Origin: an uncultured Flavobacteriales bacterium
GTDB lineage: Bacteria; Bacteroidota; Bacteroidia; Flavobacteriales_D; Sanyastnellaceae
Reading direction: 5' to 3'
DNA: 41,852 nucleotides
Assembly: GCA_938084585.1 (NCBI GenBank)
Contig: CALKFF010000040.1
Coordinates: 1-41,852, forward strand
A program made the position numbers and the translations under genes. Below, one piece after another: positions 1 through 7,093 of this stretch (position 1 is its first letter; every line of letters begins with the position of its first letter). The notes beneath the pieces were generated by a model. The model was given only the letters and a program-made list of their open reading frames with translations. It did no database searches and was not told the DNA's origin.

Positions 1-1
1 G

Positions 2-328
2 CGGCGCATGCTCGAAAATTGGGGGTACGCCGTGGAGGTGGCCTCAAGCGCGGACGAGGCGGAAGCGCGGATGTCGCAGACCCTGCCGTTCTTGGTGTTG
101 CTCGACGTGCACATGCCGGGCCGCTCCGGGGACGAGGCCGCCCGTGCTTGGCGGTCCAGCGACGCGTCTTGGGCTTCTTTGCCAATCATCGCTCTGACCG
201 CCGATGCGGAGGCGGGCACCAAGCAATTGGCCCAACGGGCAGGAATGAACGACGTGGTCGTCAAGCCTTTCAATCCCGCCCACCTGAGGTCGCTCGTGGA
301 GTTGTACGCAGGCGCAGGTGGGGCGTAA
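2..328 (+). CDS. Response-regulator receiver domain, C-terminal part of a protein cut by the window edge
   Basis: The reading frame is open to the left edge, so the true start lies outside; an internal ATG at 8 is not necessarily used. The visible part is a CheY-like receiver: the phospho-acceptor Asp sits in LLDVHMPG (about residue 33 from that ATG), followed by the switch Thr in ALTAD and the conserved Lys in VVKPFNP. The protein ends about 20 residues after that Lys, so the receiver is the C-terminal domain. This fits a hybrid sensor histidine kinase or a stand-alone response regulator, and the visible part cannot decide between them. No output domain follows. The role would be phosphorelay signalling in the cytoplasm; the signal is unknown. 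Confidence 0.85.
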   Translation, partial: RRMLENWGYAVEVASSADEAEARMSQTLPFLVLLDVHMPGRSGDEAARAWRSSDASWASLPIIALTADAEAGTKQLAQRAGMNDVVVKPFNPAHLRSLVELYAGAGGA

Positions 329-355
329 CTTGCCCTGAACGCCAGAAATCCTGTC

Positions 356-1471
356 ATGAAACACGTCCTTGCCTTGGTCTTCGCCGCGACGGTTGCGGCC
401 ACCATCCCTGTCCATGCCCAAGTCCAAGAGTGCGTGGACGTCTCCCTCATCAATCCCGAGGCCGTGTGTCCGACGGTGGTCGACCCGGTGTGCGGCTGCG
501 ACGGGTTGACATACATGAACAGCTGCGAAGCCCAAGCCCAAGGCGGCGTGACGTCTTGGACCGAAGGCACCTGCGCGGTTGAATCCTGCACCGATGTGGC
601 CGGGGTGGACTTTGGGGAATGCGACTTCGTGTTGGGCATTGCGCAAGTCAACGGCGTTTGCCAAACCATTTCAGGTTGCGATCACGTCGTGAACGGGATC
701 GATTACAGTCCGGCGTTTTTTGAGGACGAGCCCACGTGCACCATGTGCAACGAGGTGCCCCCGGAGTGCGGCCTGCAGCTGTTGACGTCCACCGAGGACG
801 GGATGTGGTACACCTTCGAAGCCATCGACGTGCCTGAAGGTGCGGAACTCACGTGGTGGATCGACGACTTCTTGGCCCAAACAGGCGGCCTTGTGTTCGA
901 GGCAGGGTTCGACTTCAATCCGTTTTGGAGCGTGTGCGCGCAGTACGAGAGTGCACCCTGCGGCGGGTTGGTGGAGCAATGTTATTCCAACCTTGAAGGG
1001 GTGGCCCCATGCACGGACGTGGCGGGGGTGGACTTCGGACTCTGTGAAATGGCCATGGGCGTGGCCAACGTGGGGGGCACGTGTCAGTTTGTGAGCGGCT
1101 GCGGTTCCTACGTGGCGGGTATCAATTACGCTGGCGCGTTTTTCGATTCCATGGAGTCGTGCATGGCGATGTGCAACCCTGGCGGCACGCTGCCAGGATG
1201 CGTTTACCCGGAAGCGTGCAACTTCAACCCTTTGGCCACGGAAGACGACGGATCCTGCACGTTTCCACCTTTCGGCTGCGGCTTTTCACAAGGATCCGGG
1301 TGCATGTACCCAGGCGCATTGAACTACGATGCGTCGGCGTTGGTGGACGACGGGTCATGCCAATTCGCCCCCAACAACACCGATTGTCCGGGCGACGTGG
1401 ACGGCGACAACACGGTGGGGGTGAGCGACATCCTGACCCTGCTTGGCCAGTTTGGCGCCGTGTGCGACTGA
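356..1471 (+). CDS. Secreted Cys-rich protein: Kazal-like domain, duplicated six-Cys module, DDGSC repeats, dockerin-like tail
   Basis: 371 residues with a signal peptide (1-21, ending VHA). Residues about 26-73 resemble a Kazal protease-inhibitor domain (VCGCDGLTYMNSC). Two copies of an unnamed module follow at 78-131 and 219-273; both start CTDVAGVDFG and have nearly the same Cys spacing. They flank a region (132-210) that I cannot assign. Two short repeats of the type GC-YP-A-N-(12)-DDGSC lie at 281-301 and 316-335, a motif common in secreted proteins of marine Bacteroidota. The end (344-368) has a calcium-loop-like DVDGDNTVGVSDI, as in dockerins. No T9SS type A domain is visible. An extracellular, disulfide-rich protein is likely; protease inhibition is only inferred from the Kazal-like part. 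A weak TAACTTGC box (326-333) precedes it. Confidence 0.85.
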   Translation: MKHVLALVFAATVAATIPVHAQVQECVDVSLINPEAVCPTVVDPVCGCDGLTYMNSCEAQAQGGVTSWTEGTCAVESCTDVAGVDFGECDFVLGIAQVNGVCQTISGCDHVVNGIDYSPAFFEDEPTCTMCNEVPPECGLQLLTSTEDGMWYTFEAIDVPEGAELTWWIDDFLAQTGGLVFEAGFDFNPFWSVCAQYESAPCGGLVEQCYSNLEGVAPCTDVAGVDFGLCEMAMGVANVGGTCQFVSGCGSYVAGINYAGAFFDSMESCMAMCNPGGTLPGCVYPEACNFNPLATEDDGSCTFPPFGCGFSQGSGCMYPGALNYDASALVDDGSCQFAPNNTDCPGDVDGDNTVGVSDILTLLGQFGAVCD

Positions 1472-1502
1472 GGCCATGTGACGTCGCCTTGCGCCTGGGC
1501 GT

Positions 1503-1533
1503 TTTGGGGAAGGCACAGGCCGTTGTAGCTTAT
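1503..1533 (+). promoter_or_regulatory. Probable promoter of the secreted metallopeptidase gene
   Basis: TTTG at 1503-1506, a 19-nt spacer and TAGCTTAT at 1526-1533 resemble the Bacteroidota promoter (TTTG, about 19 nt, TAnnTTTG). The ATG at 1538 follows the box by 4 nt, so the transcript may be leaderless. Sequence match only. Confidence 0.45.
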
Positions 1534-1537
1534 TCCC

Positions 1538-4500
1538 ATGAATCGAGTCGCTTTTTGTGCCGCGTTCTTGAGCGCGATGACCTTGGCCCTTCCTGAGTCG
1601 GCAGCCCAAAACCCTGAATTCAACGGAGATCCCTGGGAAGTTCGCCTTCCCCAAGGAGCCCTGACGCCAAGTGACGACGCCCAGCGCGCCTTCCGCGACG
1701 GCTCAGTGTGGCACCAAACCGCAGCTGCCCAGGCAGGGTGGAGGGTTCAGGCGCATGAAAACCGTGCCGTGCCGGCGCGCATGTACGGTCCTGGCGTGGT
1801 GTTGTCCGGCGATTCGCCCGAATCTCGCGCCCTGGCGGCCTGGGATTGGGCCTTGGGCAGTTTCGGCTTCCTCAGCAACGACCTCGGCGAGGTGCGCGTG
1901 GCGCGCGGCAACAAGCACGACCGTGTGTTTGCCACCCAGGAACTCGACGGCCTTCCTGTCTTGGGGGCCAAGCTTCAGGCCAAATTCCTGGGCGACCGCC
2001 TCGTGATGGTGGGCTCCGATTGGTGGCCCAACCTCCAGCCGGTCCAAGCCGACCCTGCCTTGACGCAAGCTTCGGTGCTTGAGTCCTTGCAGGCCGACAT
2101 GGCCGTGGGAGAAGCAGGGAACGTGGGCACCACTTACCTGAGCGACTTTGGATACGAAGACTTGGGCATGGCGTGGCTTCCTGTCCGCGCTGCCGAGGAG
2201 GGGCAAGCGGTGTGGAACGCGCGCCCTGTTTGGCAAGTGGAGATTCAAGGACGACGCGGCGTCATTCCAGTCCGTTACCTGACGTGGGTCGACATGTCCA
2301 ATGGGACTGTTGTTCTGCGCCAAAACCAGGTGATGCACGAGTCGGGCCACCGCGAAGAGGCCAAGACGCACAGGATGGGACACGTCCCGGGGATCACCAA
2401 GCCGGTGCTCCCTGTGTTTGGTCAACTCAAGGCCAACGTGCACCCAGCTTACCCTTACGACGACCAAGAGGCGATGGGCATGCCCCATTTGGAGCTTCCC
2501 TTGAACGGCACCAGCTACTTCACGGACAGCGATGGCCTGTTCAACACAGATGTCAGTCAGGAGGTGGCCGACGTGCCTGTGCAGTTGCGCGGCTTGTTCG
2601 CGACGGTGTTCACCAACGGCGTGACGCCACTGCTGTCCACGACTTTCGTCAACGACTTCAACAACCTGACGGCGCCAGGCAACGTGAAGGAAACCAGCGC
2701 CTACAGAAGCACCAACATGATCCACGACCACATGCGGACGTGGTTGCCGGAGTTTGACGATTTGGACTTCAGCATGCCTGTGAACATCGACGTGGCCGGC
2801 GAGTGCAACGCCTTCTACGACGGGTCAAGCATCAACTTCTACGACGTGGGAGGGGGGTGCAACGCGACCTCGCTCATCGCCGATGTGGTGTACCACGAGT
2901 ACGGCCACGCCATCAACGACTTCTTCTACCAGTCCTACTTCGCCAACTTCAGCAACGGCGCCATGAACGAGGGCTACGCGGACCTCTGGGCCATGTCCTT
3001 GGGGGACCTTGCAGAAATCGGCAAGGGGTTCTACACCGACAACCAGGACGGCATCCGCCGCTACGACATCGACCCCAAGGTGTACCCCGAGGACATCGTC
3101 GGGGAAGTGCACGCCGACGGCGAAATCATCTGCGGTGCGTGGTACGATACCCACTTGCTTTTGGGTGGAGATTGGGCCCAAACCATGCCGCTGTTCGTGG
3201 ACGCGTTCCCAGGCCTCCAAGCCACGGTTCCCAACGGTTTTGAAGGCCAGGCTTACACCGACGTGCTCTTGGACGTGCTCCAAGCGGACGACGACGACGA
3301 CGACTTGCTGAACGGCACCCCCAACGCGGCGGCGATCATCGAAGGATTCGACATCCACGGCATCCGCTTGTTCAGTTACGTGGAGTTGGAGCACACCCCG
3401 GTGGAGTTCACGCCGGCCGAGACCACCGTGACGGTGGAAGCCGAGGCCAACATCGTCTTCCCGTACGTGACCTACTTCGACAGCATGCGCTTGCACTACC
3501 GGTTGACGCCCAGCGCGCCATGGACGGTGGTGCCCATGGGCCAAGACAACAGCCTGTTCACCCACGCCATTCCGGGCGTGGCTGCGGGCACCGTCATTGA
3601 ATACTACATCGACATCCTCGATGTGTTTGGCGGCATCAGCGCGACCACCCCGGTGGCCTCGGACAAGGCCGTGAACGGCAACCTGCCCAACTACGTGCTA
3701 GTAGGGGTGGAGCCCGTGCTTCGGGACGACTTGGACGAGTACTCGGACTTCGGGAACTGGGACATGGACCTGCCGACAGACAATGCGACCACCGGCATTT
3801 GGGCGGCAGAAATCCCTGTGGGATCCATGGGCGACGTCAACGACCCTTCCACCGTGGTGGCGCCGCTTCAGGACCACACCCAGGGGTTCTTTGGATTTGC
3901 GTTTATCACAGGACTCAGCGGCGAACTGGGCGACGGCATTGGCGCCAACGACGTGGACGGCGGACACACGACCCTGGTGTCTCCGGTCATCGATTTGACC
4001 CCGTACGAGAACCCCGTCATGACGTACTGGCGGTGGTACGCCAACGCGCCTGCAACCGGCGCCAACCCCGCTTCTGACTGGTGGCAGGTGGAAATCACCA
4101 ACGACGGGGGCAACACGTGGCAGTACCTCGAGAACACCCTGCAGCAGGACATCTCGTGGCGACGCAAGGCCTTCCGCGTGGCCGATGTGATTGAACCCAC
4201 CGACGCGTTCCAAATGCGCTTCATCGCCTCCGACAGCACCACGCAGGGAGAGTACCTCGACGGCGGAAGCTTGGTGGAGGCCGCTTTGGACGACATCATT
4301 TTGTACGACCTGGGCTCGGGCGACGACGTTGAGGAAGCCGTCGACGTGGCTTCTGTGAATGTTCTGCCCAACCCGGCCTCCCACGAGGCGACCTTGGTGG
4401 GATGGATGCCAGGCAGCTCCATTCGGGTGCATGACCTTCAAGGCCGGGAGGTGGCCCTGAGTCGCGCCAACGGAGCGGGCCAAGTGCGTTTGGATGTGTC

Positions 4501-4585
4501 GGCTTGGCCTTTGGGGGTGTACAGCGCCTCAGGCTGGGATGGCCGAGGTGAACAGGCCCAGGTGCGTCTCGAAGTGGTGCGCTGA
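1538..4585 (+). CDS. Secreted zinc metallopeptidase (gluzincin, M36/M4-like) with T9SS sorting domain
   Basis: 1015 residues with a signal peptide ending near SAAQ. Residues about 55-270 look like an FTP/PepSY-type inhibitory propeptide. The catalytic helix has HEYGH (H453, E454, H457), and the third zinc ligand is probably E478 in NEGYAD, 24 residues after H453. This is a gluzincin layout; the family is closest to M36 fungalysin, but M4 is not excluded. An acidic DDDDDD stretch (584-589) precedes LLNGTPN. Beta-sandwich-like regions follow. The last 75 or so residues (VLPNPASHEA ... LDVSAWPLGVYSASG) form a T9SS type A sorting domain, so export through the outer membrane and surface attachment or release are expected. 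The likely job is extracellular protein degradation. The stop lies only 4 bp from the convergent batE stop. Confidence 0.93.
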   Translation: MNRVAFCAAFLSAMTLALPESAAQNPEFNGDPWEVRLPQGALTPSDDAQRAFRDGSVWHQTAAAQAGWRVQAHENRAVPARMYGPGVVLSGDSPESRALAAWDWALGSFGFLSNDLGEVRVARGNKHDRVFATQELDGLPVLGAKLQAKFLGDRLVMVGSDWWPNLQPVQADPALTQASVLESLQADMAVGEAGNVGTTYLSDFGYEDLGMAWLPVRAAEEGQAVWNARPVWQVEIQGRRGVIPVRYLTWVDMSNGTVVLRQNQVMHESGHREEAKTHRMGHVPGITKPVLPVFGQLKANVHPAYPYDDQEAMGMPHLELPLNGTSYFTDSDGLFNTDVSQEVADVPVQLRGLFATVFTNGVTPLLSTTFVNDFNNLTAPGNVKETSAYRSTNMIHDHMRTWLPEFDDLDFSMPVNIDVAGECNAFYDGSSINFYDVGGGCNATSLIADVVYHEYGHAINDFFYQSYFANFSNGAMNEGYADLWAMSLGDLAEIGKGFYTDNQDGIRRYDIDPKVYPEDIVGEVHADGEIICGAWYDTHLLLGGDWAQTMPLFVDAFPGLQATVPNGFEGQAYTDVLLDVLQADDDDDDLLNGTPNAAAIIEGFDIHGIRLFSYVELEHTPVEFTPAETTVTVEAEANIVFPYVTYFDSMRLHYRLTPSAPWTVVPMGQDNSLFTHAIPGVAAGTVIEYYIDILDVFGGISATTPVASDKAVNGNLPNYVLVGVEPVLRDDLDEYSDFGNWDMDLPTDNATTGIWAAEIPVGSMGDVNDPSTVVAPLQDHTQGFFGFAFITGLSGELGDGIGANDVDGGHTTLVSPVIDLTPYENPVMTYWRWYANAPATGANPASDWWQVEITNDGGNTWQYLENTLQQDISWRRKAFRVADVIEPTDAFQMRFIASDSTTQGEYLDGGSLVEAALDDIILYDLGSGDDVEEAVDVASVNVLPNPASHEATLVGWMPGSSIRVHDLQGREVALSRANGAGQVRLDVSAWPLGVYSASGWDGRGEQAQVRLEVVR
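3287..3304 (+). repeat. (GAC)6 microsatellite inside the metallopeptidase gene
   Basis: Six consecutive GAC codons encode six aspartates. A loss or gain of whole units would keep the frame. Calcium binding by this acidic loop is possible but not shown. Confidence 0.9.
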
Positions 4586-4589
4586 GGTT

Positions 4590-5357
4590 TCAGACGCCTT
4601 CCACCGCGTCACGGCTGATCCAGCCGACGTTGCCGTTGTCGAGCTCAATTTCTTGCCATCCCTCGGTGTCGTGCAACAAGCATGCTGCTGCACCTTCATG
4701 CAACTGAAACAGCACCGTACCAGAGGAAGAGGGCGTGCTCCGCACGTCTGTTCGGTCCACCATCACCACCACGCGCTGGGGAGCTTGGATGCGTTTGTGC
4801 GATGCGTACGCCCCGGCAAGGCCGATGCAGGCCAGGACCATGCTGCCAGCCCCCAAGAACCCGACGGTGGAGCGGGAGGCGGGGCGGGCCTTGCGCCAGC
4901 GGGCCATCCACAATCCCCAGGCGAGACACCAGCACACCAAGGCCCAAAGCAGCCAACCCCTGAGCTGTTCAGCCCCAAGCCAAGTGCGGAGCCAGTCCTT
5001 CAATCCGAGGGTGGGCACCTCGGCGATTCGGTCCACGATTTTGGATTCGAGTAGCGCCAGGTTGGCTTCCAGCCCAGCATGGCCGGGGTCGAGCAAGCTG
5101 GCGCGTTCGTAATGGAGACGGGCCACGCCGAGTTTGCCCAGTTTGTACGCGGCGTTGCCTGCATTGTATTCGGAAGAGAAGTGGCTCACTTCTTCAAGGA
5201 GGGCTTCGTATTGGTCCAAGGCATCTTGATGCTGGCCGGCTTCGTAGGCGTCGTTGGCCGCTTCAAACGCGAGGGTCCAATTCTCCTCGGCAGGGTCGCC
5301 GGCGTGGCCAGTGAAGGCAAGCAGGAGGCAGGTTGCTGCGAGAAGGAGGGGCTTCAT
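4590..5357 (-). CDS. batE: BatE: TPR and SH3-like protein of the Bat operon
   Basis: 255 residues. The ATG at 5357 is chosen over the ATG at 5363 because it makes an ATGA overlap with the batD stop and gives a cleaner signal peptide (MKPLLLAATCLLLAFTGHA). TPR-like helices (about 22-100, including EYNAGNAAYKLGKLGVARLHYERA) are followed by two membrane segments (WLLWALVCWCLAWGLW and a Gly/Ala-rich one) and a C-terminal SH3b-like domain (DVRSTPSSSG ... GNVGWI). This is the standard BatE order. It is the last gene of the moxR-bat operon. Bat proteins are linked to aerotolerance and envelope stress in Bacteroides; the exact role is unsettled. Confidence 0.9.
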   Translation of the reverse strand: MKPLLLAATCLLLAFTGHAGDPAEENWTLAFEAANDAYEAGQHQDALDQYEALLEEVSHFSSEYNAGNAAYKLGKLGVARLHYERASLLDPGHAGLEANLALLESKIVDRIAEVPTLGLKDWLRTWLGAEQLRGWLLWALVCWCLAWGLWMARWRKARPASRSTVGFLGAGSMVLACIGLAGAYASHKRIQAPQRVVVMVDRTDVRSTPSSSGTVLFQLHEGAAACLLHDTEGWQEIELDNGNVGWISRDAVEGV

Positions 5358-7093
5358 GTCCATGCTTGTTCAGTTCGTTGGGCCAAAGACCTCAAGGTTT
5401 CCGCCAGGTCGTCTGCTTGGATGGCGCTCGCGCCGTAGCGGTGCATTTCCAAGGCGGACCATAGGGCGTCCCATTCTGAAGCCAAGTCGGGCAAGGTCTC
5501 GCCCAGGGTGGCGTGGACCGCCTCCCGGGTCAAGGCAGAGCGCTCCCACTTCAATTTGGCCATGAGGTACTGCTCCATCGCTTCGCCAACTTCTTCAGCA
5601 GACTGACCTTGCTTCAACTGGGCGTTCAGCACTTTCAAGGCGCGCTTGTGGCGGGTGCCAAGACGATCTTGGGCTTCGCCGGCCCGTGTGCTGCGTTGCC
5701 AAGCGGCCACGCCGTAGGTGGCTGGCCCCGCCAGGAAGAGCACCACCAGCACCCACAACTTCCACGCCCACGTGCCGCGAGGGAGGAACCGAGAGGGTTC
5801 CAATTCGATGTGTCGGATGTCTTGGTTCAACACCTGGACGTCTTGTTGGTGGTTGAACGACACGCCTCCAGCGCCGGCTTCTCCTGCGTTCACCTTCAGG
5901 GAGAGGGCAGGGGCTCGGCTGGTGATGTGTTTGGCGCGCAGCGGATTGAAATAGGTCGCTTCCACCCCGGGAAGGGTGTAGGTGCCAGGGGCACGAGGGA
6001 TGGCGACAAACTTGAACGTGCGGCTGCCACTTTCGCCTTTGGCGGTGATGTTGATTTGGTCTTCCACCTCGGCGTCAAACACTTCGAATTCTGCCGGCCA
6101 CACCAACTCTGGCTCCTGAAGAAATTTCAAGTTGCCCCGCCCTCGGTACGTGACCTCCACGGTGACCGCCTCGTTGGCGTTGAGGCTGTCGAGCGACGCC
6201 TTTTGGGTGACGGACAATTCGGCGAATGTGCCCAGGGAGTTGGCCGGCGCAGCTTCTGGCAACGGCAACACTTCCAACGTCACCGGTTCGCACGTCGCAG
6301 TCAGTTCACGCCCTTCGAAGAAGTTGACCCGCATGTACCCCACCAGGTCAAAATCCTTCAGTTCAATCGTTCCGGTTTGTTGGGGGAACGCCACGATTTT
6401 TCGGACAGTGGCCACGTTGTAGCGCTTGCCGTTGATGAGCTGCGGTTCCCAGCGCGCGTCCGGCATGTCGACCGTTTCCTTCCAAAAGCCGTCGAGCTCA
6501 GGGATGTCGTAATTGCGAACGTCCAGGTTGTTGTACCGGTTGTAAATCTTGTAGTTCAGCACGACCGGCTCTCCGAGGTACAGGGTGCGCTTGCTGGGCT
6601 CAATCGCAGTGACCAAATCCCGGGCGGGCTGCCTCTGGGTCGTGCCGTTGCGGCTCTTTGTGCGGGAAGGCTGGGCTCGGCCTGAAGCAAACAACCGGAC
6701 AGGGTTGCTTTTCAGCGGTCCTTCGCTGGTCTTCCAAGTCTGGGCAGGAACGGAAATTTCTCCAGACCCCACCACCTTGTAGTTGTAGGTGTAGCGCTGC
6801 TCCGAGGTGGTCACCCCATTGACCCAAGACGTGCTGTTGGACGTGCTGGGCCCCATTCGGAATTCAAGACCTTTCACTTCAGGAGGGTCGATGTCCCGGA
6901 CTTTGCAATTCACAAACGTCAAGGACAGCCGGAGCATGTCGCCAGACTGCACGTCCGTGGCGTTGACCGTCAGCTCCACCCGCGCATCGTCCCGCTGGGC
7001 GAGTGCAGGGGCCGCAAGCCCCGCCACAAACAGCAGCGACCACAACCAGCCACGCAGGGCGTTTGAAGCGGGGATGTCACCAATCTTTTTCAA
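5354..7093 (-). CDS. batD: BatD: membrane-anchored exported protein of the Bat operon, TTG start
   Basis: 579 residues when started at the TTG at 7093. No in-frame ATG gives a sensible N-terminus: further upstream the frame runs antiphase inside the Gln-rich batC sequence and encodes an implausible Arg/Lys/Ser-rich stretch. From the TTG the product starts MKKIGDIPASNALRG, then a hydrophobic core and APALAQ, a good signal peptide. Repeated beta-sandwich regions typical of BatD follow (VELTVNATDVQSGDMLRLSL; later a PVVLNYKIYNRYNN region). A membrane segment lies at about 441-465 (WKLWVLVVLFLAGPA), with a helical cytoplasmic tail of about 115 residues. The start overlaps the batC end by 17 nt, so translational coupling is expected. 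Periplasmic domain, inner-membrane anchor. Confidence 0.88.
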   Translation of the reverse strand: MKKIGDIPASNALRGWLWSLLFVAGLAAPALAQRDDARVELTVNATDVQSGDMLRLSLTFVNCKVRDIDPPEVKGLEFRMGPSTSNSTSWVNGVTTSEQRYTYNYKVVGSGEISVPAQTWKTSEGPLKSNPVRLFASGRAQPSRTKSRNGTTQRQPARDLVTAIEPSKRTLYLGEPVVLNYKIYNRYNNLDVRNYDIPELDGFWKETVDMPDARWEPQLINGKRYNVATVRKIVAFPQQTGTIELKDFDLVGYMRVNFFEGRELTATCEPVTLEVLPLPEAAPANSLGTFAELSVTQKASLDSLNANEAVTVEVTYRGRGNLKFLQEPELVWPAEFEVFDAEVEDQINITAKGESGSRTFKFVAIPRAPGTYTLPGVEATYFNPLRAKHITSRAPALSLKVNAGEAGAGGVSFNHQQDVQVLNQDIRHIELEPSRFLPRGTWAWKLWVLVVLFLAGPATYGVAAWQRSTRAGEAQDRLGTRHKRALKVLNAQLKQGQSAEEVGEAMEQYLMAKLKWERSALTREAVHATLGETLPDLASEWDALWSALEMHRYGASAIQADDLAETLRSLAQRTEQAWT

